DNA of 64,000 nucleotides from Pseudolabrys taiwanensis. Lineage in GTDB: Bacteria > Pseudomonadota > Alphaproteobacteria > Rhizobiales > Xanthobacteraceae. The DNA is taken from positions 372,001 through 436,000 of the forward strand of contig NZ_CP031417.1 of the NCBI RefSeq assembly GCF_003367395.1, written 5' to 3'. Below are positions 1 through 8,608 of the stretch, piece by piece. Under the pieces are notes generated by a model. That model did no database searches, was not told the origin of the DNA, and was given only the letters and a program-made list of their open reading frames with translations. Both the position numbers and the translations under genes were made by a program. Each line of letters opens with the position of its first letter. Position 1 is the stretch's first letter.

Positions 1-966
1 CCGCGCGCCCTCGGCGTCGGCTATGACAATATTGCCGCGCTTCTCAACGGGCAGATGTCGACCGTGGAGATTGTGCGGTTGATCGCCGTGAAGGCCATCA
101 TCTGGTCGGTCGCGCTCGGCTCCGGCACGTCGGGAGGCGTATTGGCGCCGCTGTTGATGATGGGCGGCGCGCTCGGAGCGCTGTTCGGCGGCATCGTGCC
201 GTTCGGTGACGGCGGCACGTGGGCGCTGATCGGTATGGCCGCGATCATGGGTGGCACGATGCGTTCGCCGCTGACGGCTATCGTCTTTGCGCTCGAGCTC
301 ACGCACAATGTCGATGCGCTCGTTCCCGTGACCGTGGCTTGCGTGTTGGCGCATGCGACGACGGTGCTGCTGTTGCGCCGCTCGATCCTGACCGAAAAGG
401 TGGCGCGCCGCGGCCATCACGTGATGCGCGAGTATGTGGTCGATCCCTTCGAGATGATGCGGGTCTCCGACATCATGGCGCGGCCGGTCGAAACGCTACC
501 GGCCGACATGCCGGTCGCCGACGTCGTCACGTTCTTCACGTCCGACGATATGGCGACACGCCACAAGAGCTATCCGATCATCGACGCCGACCGCCGGCTT
601 GTCGGCATGGTTTCGCGCTCCGACGTACTGCGCTGGACGGTCGAAGGTTGGGGTACGGGCCAAGTGTTGCGCGAGGCGATCGGCGAGCAGGACGTGACCG
701 TGGGCTACGAGGACGAATTGGTCGGCCGTCTGGCCGACCGCATGGCGGCCCTGGACGCGAGCCGGGTTCCGATCCTGCGACGGAGTGACAATGCCGTGGT
801 CGGCCTCGTCGCACGCCGTGACTTGCTGCGCGTCCGCGCGCAGGGCGTGCGGCACGAGACCGAACGCGAAATCCTGCTCAGGCTGCGGCGTGGCCCGGCA
901 GAGCAGGGGGATCTGGCTGCGAGAGGCGGCCAAAAGTCTGATGCCAGACCGGCCGTTTCCGGCTAG
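1..966 (+). CDS. ClC-family chloride channel/transporter with C-terminal CBS pair (5' truncated by window)
   Basis: The reading frame is open from base 1, so the N-terminal membrane helices lie outside the window and 321 residues remain. The first visible residues (ALGVGYDNI) and the following GSGTSGGVLAPLLMMGGALGA stretch match the conserved late helices of ClC proteins, which move chloride across the inner membrane as channels or H+/Cl- antiporters. After the last membrane segment come two CBS domains: one around ADMPVADVVTFF...VGMVSRSDVL and one around DELVGRLADRMAALDASRVPIL...VVGLVARRDLL. CBS pairs commonly bind adenine nucleotides and gate the pore. A short arginine-rich tail follows. 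A rhodanese gene starts 29 bases downstream on the same strand and may be co-transcribed. Substrate and channel/antiporter mode cannot be decided because the selectivity-filter region is missing. Confidence 0.9.
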   Translation, partial: PRALGVGYDNIAALLNGQMSTVEIVRLIAVKAIIWSVALGSGTSGGVLAPLLMMGGALGALFGGIVPFGDGGTWALIGMAAIMGGTMRSPLTAIVFALELTHNVDALVPVTVACVLAHATTVLLLRRSILTEKVARRGHHVMREYVVDPFEMMRVSDIMARPVETLPADMPVADVVTFFTSDDMATRHKSYPIIDADRRLVGMVSRSDVLRWTVEGWGTGQVLREAIGEQDVTVGYEDELVGRLADRMAALDASRVPILRRSDNAVVGLVARRDLLRVRAQGVRHETEREILLRLRRGPAEQGDLAARGGQKSDARPAVSG

Positions 967-995
967 AACGGCGCCGGAAGAACGGAGTGCCGTCC

Positions 996-1337
996 ATGGC
1001 CGATGAAATGGCCCGAGCCAACGAAGTCACCAATCTGACCCCGGCGGAAGTCGCGGCCGGCGTCGAGGCGGGTCGCATCCTGCTCGTCGACGTCCGCGAG
1101 CCGAACGAAACCGCCGTCGAGCGCTACCCCGAGGCGGTGATCGTGCCGCTGTCGACGTTTGACCCCGCGACCATTCCTGATCCGCAAGGCCGTCAGGTCG
1201 TTTTCGCGTGCCGGTCTGGCCGACGCTCCATGACGGCGTCGCTCGCCGCCCAGGACGCCGGCTATCCCTATAAGGCGCACCTTGCCGGCGGCATCCTTGG
1301 CTGGAAGGCCGCCGGGATGCCGACGCGTACCGGCTAA
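996..1337 (+). CDS. Single-domain rhodanese-like sulfurtransferase
   Basis: 113-residue protein made of one rhodanese domain. It begins with the usual LTPAEVAAGVEAGRILLVDVREPNE strand-helix start and carries the catalytic-loop cysteine in FACRSGRRSMTA, followed by the GYPYKAHLAGGILGWKAAGMP C-terminal signature. Such proteins transfer sulfane sulfur (thiosulfate or persulfide carriers) in the cytoplasm, and the active-site Cys is present, so it is probably active. ATG 996 is chosen over an in-frame GTG at 987 because GGAG (984-987) then sits 8 bases upstream. The stop overlaps the stop of the convergent porin gene by a few bases. The gene lies just behind the ClC gene, but no functional link is evident. 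Confidence 0.9.
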   Translation: MADEMARANEVTNLTPAEVAAGVEAGRILLVDVREPNETAVERYPEAVIVPLSTFDPATIPDPQGRQVVFACRSGRRSMTASLAAQDAGYPYKAHLAGGILGWKAAGMPTRTG

Positions 1338-2032
1338 AGCCCGAAGCGATAGTTCAGGCCAAGCTTGACCACTTGGGTGTTGAGCTTGACGCCTGACGAA
1401 CCGTCGACGGTGAGCCCGCCGGCGGTGGCGAAGCTCGGTGTGACGGACGGAAACGTCAGATAATTGTATTCCACCTTCACCGAGACGTTCTCCCAGAAGG
1501 CATATTCGAGGCCCGCGCCGAAGAGCCATCCGGTGCGGTTAGAGGTGGCCGTGGCGGTGCCGCCGAAACCGTCGTTGGCGTCCCACTTGTCGCGGGTCCA
1601 TGCTGCGCCGACTTTGCCGAAGAGCAGAAGCCGGTCGAAGGCATAGCCGAGGCGGCCCGCAGCGGTGGCGAAATAGTCGTTCTTGAGCGTCAGTGTGCCG
1701 GCGAACAAAGTCTCGTCGACTTTGACGTTGGCCCATGAGTATTCGCCTTCGACGCCAAGCACGAACTGGCCGATCTGATAGTTGAAGCCGGCCTGCGCGC
1801 CGCCGAGGAATCCTTTGGCCGTGCGCGCGTCACCATCGGCGCTGAAGCGGCTCCAGCCGTAGCCGATGTGTCCGCCGATATAGAAACCGGTCCAGCTGAA
1901 AACCGGAACGGGCGTGAGAAGCGGCGGCGCCTTGTAGACCGGTGCGCGCAAGTCGGCTGCGATGGCGGTGGAAAGGACTGACGAGAACGCTACAAACGCA
2001 ACCGATACCCACATTGCTGCGGATCGGCGCAT
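1334..2032 (-). CDS. Outer-membrane beta-barrel porin, Omp25/31 family
   Basis: 232 residues. A signal peptide (MRRSAAMWVSVAFVAF...TAIAADL) precedes the signature WTGFYIGGHIGYGWS that begins the eight-strand barrel in rhizobial Omp25/Omp31/RopB-like proteins. Alternating polar and hydrophobic strands continue to the end: YQIGQFVLGVEGEYSWA, LGYAFDRLLLFGKVGAAWT, LEYAFWENVSVKVEYNYL, VVKLGLNYRFGL. The usual terminal Phe is replaced by FGL. The protein should sit in the outer membrane as an abundant structural or stress-related protein. It is transcribed alone. An AT-rich stretch upstream (about 2050-2160) probably holds its promoter and that of the divergent binding-protein gene at 2236. Confidence 0.9.
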   Translation of the reverse strand: MRRSAAMWVSVAFVAFSSVLSTAIAADLRAPVYKAPPLLTPVPVFSWTGFYIGGHIGYGWSRFSADGDARTAKGFLGGAQAGFNYQIGQFVLGVEGEYSWANVKVDETLFAGTLTLKNDYFATAAGRLGYAFDRLLLFGKVGAAWTRDKWDANDGFGGTATATSNRTGWLFGAGLEYAFWENVSVKVEYNYLTFPSVTPSFATAGGLTVDGSSGVKLNTQVVKLGLNYRFGL

Positions 2033-2235
2033 GCGCTCATCCTTCGCGTAAAGACGGAAGAGGAAACCAACAAACCTAACCCGCGCTTTTTAACTGATTC
2101 GTGCGGTATTAAGCTATGTTTTAACGCGACGGCTCTTTTGATTGTCAATATCGCTGTTGCGGCGCTTCGTCGTGCTCCACACGTTCGCTATGCTGCAGGC
2201 AGCCGGAATTTGCTTTACGTCCTGAGAGGTTATCG

Positions 2236-3330
2236 ATGCGCCGCGCATTCTTTGCCGCTTTGTTCGTCCTCGTGGCCGGGCTGATGCCGGCCGGCGCTCA
2301 GGCGCAGCGCACGGTGAACGTCTACAACTGGTCGGACTACATCGATCCGACCGTCCTGGAGGACTTTACCAAGGAGACCGGCATCAATGTTCAGTACGAC
2401 ACCTTCGATGCCAATGAGACGCTGGAAACCAAACTGCTCGCCGGCAAGTCCGGTTACGACGTGGTGGTGCCGACGGCCTATTTCCTCGAGCGCCAGATCA
2501 AGGCCGGCGTATTCCAGAAGCTCGATAAGAACAAGCTGCCGAACCTGACGAATGTCTGGCCGGAAATCGCCAAACGATTGGCGAGCTACGATCCGGACAA
2601 CCAATATGCCGTCAACTACATGTGGGGCACGACCGGCATCGGCTACAACGTCAAGGCGATAAAGGCGCGGCTCGGCGAAGGTGCGGTCATCGACAGCTGG
2701 GACGCGGTGTTCAAGCCGGAAGAGCTCGCGAAGCTGAAGGACTGCGGCATTCATATGCTCGATAGTCCCGACGACATCCTGCCGGCGGCACTGCAATATC
2801 TCGGTCTCAATCCTAACTCGACGGATCAGAAGGATATCGAGAAGGCGGCGGAGTTGATGTTGAAGATCCGCCCGTCGGTGCGGAAATTCCATTCCTCCGA
2901 GTATCTCAACGCGCTGGCGAGCGGGGAGATTTGTCTCGTCGTCGGCTGGTCCGGCGACATCAAGCAGTCGCAGAAGCGGGCGGCGGAAGCCAAGAACGGC
3001 GTCGAGATCGCCTATGCGATTCCGAAGCAGGGCGCGCAGATGTGGTTCGACAACTTCGCCATCCCGAAGGATGCCGCGCATGTCGACGAGGCCTATGCCT
3101 TCATCAACTATCTGCTAAAGCCTGAAGTCGCGGCGAAGAACTCGAACCTCGTTTCGTACGCCAATGGCAATCTTGCCAGCCAGAAGTTCATCGACAAGGC
3201 CGTGCTCGATGACAGAAGCGTTTATCCCGACGATGCGACGATGGCCAAGCTCTATACCGTGAGCGCGCGCGATCAGAAGACGCAGCGCCTGATCAATCGG
3301 CTGTGGACCAAGATCAAGACGGGGCGCTAA
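2236..3330 (+). CDS. Polyamine-type (spermidine/putrescine) ABC substrate-binding protein
   Basis: 364 residues with a cleavable signal peptide (MRRAFFAALFVLVAGLMPAGAQAQ). The mature start VNVYNWSDYIDPTVLEDFTKETGINVQYD and the VPTAYFLERQIKAGVFQKLDK segment are characteristic of the PotD/PotF family, and WFDNFAIPKDAAHVDEAYAFINYLLKPE is the conserved C-lobe helix. The protein would bind polyamine in the periplasm. ATG 2236 has GAGAGG (2224-2229) at a suitable distance. No cognate permease or ATPase gene is next to it, so it must work with components encoded elsewhere or with a general uptake system. The exact ligand (putrescine, spermidine or another amine) is not resolved. Confidence 0.9.
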   Translation: MRRAFFAALFVLVAGLMPAGAQAQRTVNVYNWSDYIDPTVLEDFTKETGINVQYDTFDANETLETKLLAGKSGYDVVVPTAYFLERQIKAGVFQKLDKNKLPNLTNVWPEIAKRLASYDPDNQYAVNYMWGTTGIGYNVKAIKARLGEGAVIDSWDAVFKPEELAKLKDCGIHMLDSPDDILPAALQYLGLNPNSTDQKDIEKAAELMLKIRPSVRKFHSSEYLNALASGEICLVVGWSGDIKQSQKRAAEAKNGVEIAYAIPKQGAQMWFDNFAIPKDAAHVDEAYAFINYLLKPEVAAKNSNLVSYANGNLASQKFIDKAVLDDRSVYPDDATMAKLYTVSARDQKTQRLINRLWTKIKTGR

Positions 3331-3381
3331 AGCGGTTTATGGTCAGGTTCAAACACCCTCCGTTCATTCCCGCCACCTATA

Positions 3382-3413
3382 GTGCGCAAGTCGGCTACAG
3401 CCGACTTGCGCAC
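3382..3413. repeat. Palindromic repeat copy 1 (RPE-like hairpin)
   Basis: Perfect inverted repeat with 15-base arms GTGCGCAAGTCGGCT and AGCCGACTTGCGCAC separated by AC. A second, slightly degenerate copy lies at 4504-4532 on the other side of lpxXL. The two copies flank one gene and sit in intergenic DNA, as small dispersed palindromic elements do. It probably also acts as a transcription-ending hairpin between the convergent genes ending at 3330 and 3471. Confidence 0.75.
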
Positions 3414-3470
3414 CTCAAGACCGATATGGGGTGAACCCGATATCGATGCAGCGCTCCTCACCATGAGAGA

Positions 3471-4418
3471 CTAGGACGTTGGAGCATCATCCTCGGGGCG
3501 CCAACGCCGGTGCTGCCACAGCCATTGCTCGGGATATTCGCGGACCCAGCCTTCGATCACGGTGATGATCTGCTGCATGGTGCCGGCGATATCGACCTTG
3601 CCGTCGGCATCGCGAACCGGCTGGATCTCGTCCGTCAGTTCGGCGCGGAACCGGTTGCCGGGCAGACGGATGATGCGCGTGCCGTGGATCGGGCAGTCGA
3701 AGTGCTGCGCCAAACGCGCGATCAGCGGATTGGCGCGCGTCTTGCGACCGAAGAACGTCACTTCGACGCCGCGCACGTAATACTGATCGACCAGCATGCC
3801 GACATGCGCGCCGCGCTCGAGCGCCTGCGAAATCTTCATCGGCGCGTCCAATCCAGTCGAGATCAACTCGCCCATGGTCGCCGAGCGCGTCTCGGTAATC
3901 CAGTCGTTCAGCCGCTTGATGTTCGGCCGGCGGTAGAGCACCGCGCTATCGAGCTTGTAAGTGGCGGCGCAGATCGCCGGCAACTCCCAATTGGCGAGAT
4001 GCGCGGCGAAGATGAGCGCCGGCTTGCCGTCGTTGAGCAGCGTGCGGAAGCGCTCGATGTCGGCGTCGTTGAGCTGGATGCGCCCGTCCTTCTTCGGATT
4101 GTCCGCATCGAAATCCCAGAGCCGGTCGAGATGGGCGAACTCGGCGCCCATGTGGCCGATATTGTCCCAGGTGCCGGCGAGGATCTTCTCGATTTCGGCC
4201 GGCGTTTTCTCGGGGAAGGCCGCGGTGAGCTGATCGCGCGCGATCTTGTTCTCGCGGAACAGCGGGCCGATCGTGCGCATGACAGCGCCGCCGATATCGG
4301 CCATGCGGTCCGGATTGACGCCGCGCAAGGCGCGCAGGAAGCCGACCGCCAGCGCACCGGCGACGGCATCGCCCGTCTGCTTAAGGCCGCGCCGCAGCTT
4401 TCGTTTCAGCGTGCTCAT
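3471..4418 (-). CDS. lpxXL: Lipid A very-long-chain acyltransferase (LpxL/HtrB family, LpxXL)
   Basis: 315-residue lysophospholipid-acyltransferase-like protein. The catalytic HX4(D/E) motif is present in FAAHLANWELPA, and the family block VGMLVDQYYVRGVEVTFFGR followed by NPLIARLAQHFDCPIHGTRI is intact; the protein ends in the usual PEQWLWQHRRW motif. In rhizobia LpxXL moves the 27-hydroxyoctacosanoyl chain from AcpXL onto a lipid A primary hydroxyacyl chain at the inner membrane. It is the last gene of the acpXL cluster, which supports that role. ATG 4418 (MSTLKRKLRRGLKQ) is preferred to the in-frame start 14 codons upstream, because homologues begin with a short basic helix. A gap of about 200 bases containing repeats separates it from the adh-like gene, so it might have its own promoter. 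Confidence 0.88.
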   Translation of the reverse strand: MSTLKRKLRRGLKQTGDAVAGALAVGFLRALRGVNPDRMADIGGAVMRTIGPLFRENKIARDQLTAAFPEKTPAEIEKILAGTWDNIGHMGAEFAHLDRLWDFDADNPKKDGRIQLNDADIERFRTLLNDGKPALIFAAHLANWELPAICAATYKLDSAVLYRRPNIKRLNDWITETRSATMGELISTGLDAPMKISQALERGAHVGMLVDQYYVRGVEVTFFGRKTRANPLIARLAQHFDCPIHGTRIIRLPGNRFRAELTDEIQPVRDADGKVDIAGTMQQIITVIEGWVREYPEQWLWQHRRWRPEDDAPTS

Positions 4419-4503
4419 GTTTGAAGACGTCTCACGCGCATCGCCTCGTACTCCGCTCATTCCCGCGCGCAGACGTCAGCTTACCCGATGTCTGCCGTCT
4501 ATC

Positions 4504-4532
4504 GTGCGCAAGTCGGCTATAGCTGACTTGCG
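4504..4532. repeat. Palindromic repeat copy 2 (RPE-like)
   Basis: GTGCGCAAGTCGGCT followed by AT and AGCTGACTTGCG repeats the hairpin seen at 3382-3413, with one mismatch in the right arm and a different end. It lies between lpxXL and the adh-like gene. A second small hairpin, CCCCGC-TTTC-GCGGGG, follows at 4583-4598 and resembles common intergenic repeats of this group. Either could attenuate or stabilise the polycistronic message before lpxXL. Confidence 0.65.
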
Positions 4533-4615
4533 GCGGGAATCCAGTGCCACCACGCGAAGGACTTGAAGCTACAGGACTGGGGCCCCGCTTTCGCGGGGAC
4601 GAGCGCGACCGGCGG

Positions 4616-5638
4616 CTAGAAGTTGATGATGACCTTGCCGAAGACCTGCCGGCCTTCCAGCCGCGCCAGACCCTTCTCGAACTCGGTGAGCGGGAATTCG
4701 GAGTCGATGATGGCGCTCATGCCGGCGGCCATTTTCGACAGGCTGTCGCGGATGTTGCGGATCTGGCAGCCGAACGATCCAAGGATCTTGTACTGCTGCT
4801 GGAAGAGCTGCATCAGATTGATGGTGACGGTCGGGCCCGCGGTGGAGCCGCAGGTGACGAGGCGGCCGCCGCGCTTGAGGACCAGCAGCGAGCCGTTGAA
4901 GCCTTCGCCGCCGACATGTTCGAACACGACGTCGACGCCTTTCTTGGCGGTGAGCTTGCGCGTCACGCCTTCGAAGCGGTCTTTCTTGTAGTTGATGACA
5001 TGATCGGCCCCCAGCGCCTTGGCCTTCTCGGCCTTCTCGTCGTCGCCGACAGTGGTGATCACGGTGCAGCCGAGCGCCTTGGCCATCTTGATCGCGACCG
5101 AACCGATGCCGGAGCCAGCCGCATGCACCAGAATGGTCTCGCCGGGCTTTAGCTTGGCGTTGTCGAACAGCATGTGCTCGGTGGTGCCGAAGGCGATCGG
5201 CGCGCAGGCGGCGTCGCGCAGCGACACGCCGTCCGGCACGGGCACGACAAGCCGCGCCGGCATGTTCATCAGTTCGCGCGCGAAGCCGTCGATGTGGAAA
5301 CCGAATACGCCGCCGACGTTTTCGCAGAGATTGTCGCGGCCCTCGCGGCACGCGGCGCAATGGCCGCAAGTCATCGCGCCGTACATCGTGACCTTCTGGC
5401 CCGGCTTGAAGCCCGTCACGCCGGGACCGACCGCGGCGATCTCGCCGGAAGCTTCGGCGCCGACGACCAGCGGCAGCTTGCGTTTGGCGAAAGCCATGCC
5501 GCGGAAGCCCCATACGTCGAGATGGTTGAGGCCGACCGCTTTGATGCGGACCTGTACCTCGCCCTCCGCGGGGGCAGGCGGGGCCGGAACGTCGACAAGC
5601 TCGAGCTTGCGATCGCCAATGAGCTGAAGTGCGCGCAT
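4616..5638 (-). CDS. Zinc-binding medium-chain dehydrogenase/reductase of the acpXL cluster
   Basis: 340-residue MDR-superfamily protein. The structural zinc lobe is seen as C91-x2-C94-x2-C97-x7-C105 (TCGHCAACREGRDNLCEN). The NAD(P) Rossmann fold is around VHAAGSGIGSVAIKMAKALGCTVITT. The catalytic-zinc histidine position usually seen as GHE reads GAEASGEIAAVG, so catalysis resembles quinone or enoyl reductases more than classical alcohol dehydrogenases. Rhizobial acpXL clusters contain an adh-like gene at this place, thought to help make the very long hydroxylated acyl chain; its exact reaction is not established. Its start is 23 bases after the fabF-like stop, consistent with one operon. Confidence 0.88.
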   Translation of the reverse strand: MRALQLIGDRKLELVDVPAPPAPAEGEVQVRIKAVGLNHLDVWGFRGMAFAKRKLPLVVGAEASGEIAAVGPGVTGFKPGQKVTMYGAMTCGHCAACREGRDNLCENVGGVFGFHIDGFARELMNMPARLVVPVPDGVSLRDAACAPIAFGTTEHMLFDNAKLKPGETILVHAAGSGIGSVAIKMAKALGCTVITTVGDDEKAEKAKALGADHVINYKKDRFEGVTRKLTAKKGVDVVFEHVGGEGFNGSLLVLKRGGRLVTCGSTAGPTVTINLMQLFQQQYKILGSFGCQIRNIRDSLSKMAAGMSAIIDSEFPLTEFEKGLARLEGRQVFGKVIINF

Positions 5639-5661
5639 ATGAAAGTGACGAGCGGCGGCCT

Positions 5662-6936
5662 TTAGGCCGCCGGCTCGAGCCCCATGATCAGCGAGACGTT
5701 TTGCCCGCCGAAGCCGAATGAGTTGGAAATGACGTGCTTGAGCTTGGCGTCACGCGCCGTGTTCGGCACGACGTCGAGCGGGATCGCCGGATCGGGCGTG
5801 TCGTAGTTGATCGTGGGCGGCATACGTTGGTTCTGCAGCGTCAGGATCGAGAACACCGCTTCGACCGCGCCGGCCGCCGAGAGCGTGTGGCCGATCATGG
5901 ATTTGTTGGACGACATCGGCAGCGTCTTCAGGCGTTCGCCGAAAACGTTGGCGCAGCCAAGATATTCCATCTTGTCGTTTTCCGGCGTCGAGGTGCCGTG
6001 CGCGTTGACGTAATCGATGTCGTCGGGCGTCAGACCGGCATCTTTCAACGCAACGTTCATGCAGCCGATGATCGGCTTGCCGTCCGGGCTCGAGCGCGTG
6101 CGATGGAACGCGTCCGTCATCTCGCCACAGCCTTCGAGCACGCCGAGGATCTTGGCGCCGCGCGCCTTGGCGGAGTCGTAGCTTTCCAGCACCAGCGCAC
6201 CGGCGCCTTCCGCCATGACGAAGCCGTCGCGCGTCTTGGAGAAGGGGCGCGCCGCCTTGTGCGGCTGGTCGTTCTGCGTTGACAGGGCCGACAGCAGCGA
6301 GAAGCGGATTACCGCTTCCGGATTGATCGAGCCGTCGGTGCCGATGCACAGCGCCGCATCGGTCTCGCCGCGCCGGATCGCTTCGACGCCAAGCTGGATC
6401 GCGGTCGCGCCGGAGGCGCAGGCCGTAGACAGCGAGATCGGCGTGCCGCGCGTGCCGTACTTCTCCGCGAGGTGATCGGCGACGGAGCCGAACAGGAAAC
6501 GCTCGTGATAGGCTGGAAACTGGGCGCTGACCCGCAGGAGATCACTGTAGGTGACCTTCTCGTTGGCGCCGGCGCGGGCGCTGAGTTCGAAGCGCTGCGG
6601 CCATTCCATCTCGATCGGCGCGACGGCGAGGAAGAGCGGCCCGGGAAAGTCGCCCTGCGCGCCGATGCCGGACTGCGCAACGGCCTCTTCGGCCGCCAAA
6701 TTAGCAAATCGTTCCGAATAGGACGCGGCGCAAGGCTGCGCGTCGAGGAAATCAATGGTGCCCGCTATGCGTGTCCGCAGGCCATCGGTCGGGAAGCGGG
6801 TGATGGCGCGGATGCCGGATTCGCCGGCGGTAAGCTTGGCCCAGTTGTCGGTCTTTCCGGCGCCGAGCGAGGTGACGACGCCGAGGCCGGTGACCACGAC
6901 GAGAGGACGGCCAAACTTGTCCTTGCCAGCAGCCAT
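5662..6936 (-). CDS. Beta-ketoacyl-ACP synthase, FabF-like (FabF1XL), catalytic
   Basis: 424 residues with a complete condensing-enzyme active site: Cys173 in STACASGATAI, His in VNAHGTSTPENDK and His in NKSMIGHTLSAAGAVE. The C-terminal SNSFGFGGQN loop is also present. It should catalyse Claisen condensation of malonyl-ACP with acyl-AcpXL during elongation to C28. ATG 6936 is chosen because GAGGAGAGAG lies just upstream; an in-frame TTG at 6951 lies inside that ribosome-binding site. The start overlaps nothing but follows the second synthase stop (6948) closely, so the two synthases are tightly coupled, like the KS/chain-length-factor pairs of type II polyketide systems. Confidence 0.93.
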   Translation of the reverse strand: MAAGKDKFGRPLVVVTGLGVVTSLGAGKTDNWAKLTAGESGIRAITRFPTDGLRTRIAGTIDFLDAQPCAASYSERFANLAAEEAVAQSGIGAQGDFPGPLFLAVAPIEMEWPQRFELSARAGANEKVTYSDLLRVSAQFPAYHERFLFGSVADHLAEKYGTRGTPISLSTACASGATAIQLGVEAIRRGETDAALCIGTDGSINPEAVIRFSLLSALSTQNDQPHKAARPFSKTRDGFVMAEGAGALVLESYDSAKARGAKILGVLEGCGEMTDAFHRTRSSPDGKPIIGCMNVALKDAGLTPDDIDYVNAHGTSTPENDKMEYLGCANVFGERLKTLPMSSNKSMIGHTLSAAGAVEAVFSILTLQNQRMPPTINYDTPDPAIPLDVVPNTARDAKLKHVISNSFGFGGQNVSLIMGLEPAA

Positions 6937-6947
6937 GTTCTCTCTCC

Positions 6948-8132
6948 TCAACCGACCTTTTCAACCAGCGCCAGGCCTTCGCCGCGCCAGTGACCGACGC
7001 CCGACACCAGGACCTGGTTCAGCGCGCCGCTCATCGGCTTTTCAAGGCCGGATGAGTCACAGGGTGGAAACAGATTACCATGAGACAGCGCAACCGTGGC
7101 CAGCGCGAGATTCATGACGAACTGAGGTTCCAGCCCATGACCGAGATAGGAGCCGGTCGCGCGCACGGCAAGATCGCCGTGCTCGGCAAAGAACGCACGC
7201 TCTTCGGCGGTGGCGGGGTCCGCACCGGTCGCGCCCGAGAGCACGGCGGCGCTGCCTTTGACCTTGTTCTTGACCTTGTCCCAGAGGCCGCTGAGCGAGG
7301 CGGTGATCGTGCCTGGCTTGCGGTTGGCGCGGTCGGACACGACGGCCGACAGCTTTGCCAAGGGCTTGGCGCCGCGTGCTTCGGCGTGTTCGCGGGCTTC
7401 GATGACGAGGAACGCGCCGAGCGAGCCGAGCGCGAAACCTTTGCCGCTGCGCTCCCAGACCGGTGCGAACTTGTCCCGGAGCGACAGGCCGGCGAATTCG
7501 TAGAGCATCAAGAGGTCGGGCCGTTCGCCATTATGCGCGCCGCCGACCAGCGCAATGTCGCTCTGTCCCGCAGCAATGCGCGAATAGGCGATGCGCACCG
7601 CATCCACGCCGGCCGACTCTTCGCCCATGAACGTACGCGACGAACCGGTCACGCCATGCGAGATCGAGATGTTGCCGGCGAGCAGATTGGAAAGCTGCGC
7701 CAGGAACAGCGTCGGGCGCAGGTCGCTCATCAGCCGCTCGTTCAAGAACGCCGCCGGATTGGCTGCATGCGGCGTGCCGGTCAGAATGGTCGAGTCGACA
7801 TTGACATCGCGCTCGCCGCCGCCGGCGGCGACGATCATGTCAGTGTGCGAAAGGATGTCCTTCTGACCCTTCAAGCCGGCGGAGTCGAGCGCGAGACCGG
7901 CCGCATACGTGCCGATGCGCTGCCAGTTCTCCATCTGGCGCTGTTCTTTCTTCGTGATCTGGGCGTCGAAATTGATCGGCGCCAGCGGATGCACGATGAA
8001 AGGTGCGAAGGTCGTCGTATCGACGACGATCTTGCCTTCGTTCAGTTTCTGCCAATGGGCGTCGGCTCCTTCACCCAGGCACGAAACGATACCGATACCG
8101 GTAATCCACGCCTCACGCACGCCCTCAGCCAT
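6948..8132 (-). CDS. FabF-like ketosynthase homologue lacking the active-site Cys (FabF2XL)
   Basis: 394 residues of ketoacyl-synthase fold (WITGIGIVSCLGEGADAHW at the N-terminus, GHGLEPQFVMNLALATVAL near the C-terminus). Aligning its AVRIAYSRIAAGQSDIALVGG segment with the partner synthase puts Glu (FMGEESAGVDAV) where the nucleophilic Cys should be, and the second catalytic His motif is not evident. It is therefore unlikely to condense alone and may act as a chain-length or structural partner, as the KS-beta of polyketide synthases does. ATG 8132 (MAEGVREAW) is chosen over an in-frame start 19 codons upstream; it overlaps the fabZ-like stop by 8 bases. The function is inferred from position and fold. 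Confidence 0.9.
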   Translation of the reverse strand: MAEGVREAWITGIGIVSCLGEGADAHWQKLNEGKIVVDTTTFAPFIVHPLAPINFDAQITKKEQRQMENWQRIGTYAAGLALDSAGLKGQKDILSHTDMIVAAGGGERDVNVDSTILTGTPHAANPAAFLNERLMSDLRPTLFLAQLSNLLAGNISISHGVTGSSRTFMGEESAGVDAVRIAYSRIAAGQSDIALVGGAHNGERPDLLMLYEFAGLSLRDKFAPVWERSGKGFALGSLGAFLVIEAREHAEARGAKPLAKLSAVVSDRANRKPGTITASLSGLWDKVKNKVKGSAAVLSGATGADPATAEERAFFAEHGDLAVRATGSYLGHGLEPQFVMNLALATVALSHGNLFPPCDSSGLEKPMSGALNQVLVSGVGHWRGEGLALVEKVG

Positions 8133-8598
8133 TGGCCGGGACCTCGTCGGGGAAGCCGATGCGCTCTGCGGTCTTGCGCATCTGTTCACTCATTTCTGGA
8201 TTGGGGAAGGGCATCACGCGCAGCGTCAATACCGCGTCGCAGATCGCCTTGCCCTTGGTGCTGATATTGGCCTTGGTGACGGCGTAGCCCGAGCCTTCGT
8301 GCAGCAATGTTGCGTTGACCGACAGAACCATGCCGGGGGTCACGAAGGTGCGGAATTTGGCGTCCTTCACCGCGGCGAGGAACGGCATGCGCTCGAAGCG
8401 GTTCATGGCGACGACAAGCCAGCCCGATGTTTGCGCCATCGTCTCGGCCAGCAACACGCCCGGCATCAGCGGGTAGCCGGGGAAGTGGCCCTCGAAGATG
8501 GTGCTTTCAGACGGGACTGTCGCCTCCGCACTGATCGTCCGGTCGGCTAAACGAAGGTCGACGATCCGGTCGATCAGTTGGAAATACTCGAGCCGCAT
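8125..8598 (-). CDS. 3-hydroxyacyl-ACP dehydratase, FabZ-like (FabZXL)
   Basis: 157-residue hot-dog fold protein. The catalytic His lies in FEGHFPGYPLMPGVLLAETMAQTSG, which also carries the conserved Pro and the Glu of the helix. The C-terminal tail (EMSEQMRKTAERIGF) is longer than in housekeeping FabZ. It would dehydrate 3-hydroxyacyl-AcpXL intermediates in the very-long-chain cycle. It is the second gene of the operon, 10 bases from acpXL and overlapping the next synthase gene by 8 bases. Confidence 0.9.
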   Translation of the reverse strand: MRLEYFQLIDRIVDLRLADRTISAEATVPSESTIFEGHFPGYPLMPGVLLAETMAQTSGWLVVAMNRFERMPFLAAVKDAKFRTFVTPGMVLSVNATLLHEGSGYAVTKANISTKGKAICDAVLTLRVMPFPNPEMSEQMRKTAERIGFPDEVPANG

Positions 8599-8608
8599 GA
8601 GACAGGCG

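Noticed and set aside
496-933. Long minus-strand open frames under the ClC gene
   Set aside because: Arise from codon bias in high-GC DNA; the plus frame has clear CBS domain similarity.
1946-1961. CGCAAGTCGGCT stretch resembling an arm of the palindromic repeat
   Set aside because: It lies within the porin signal/mature coding sequence, has no complementary arm and is explained by codons for the AADLRA residues.
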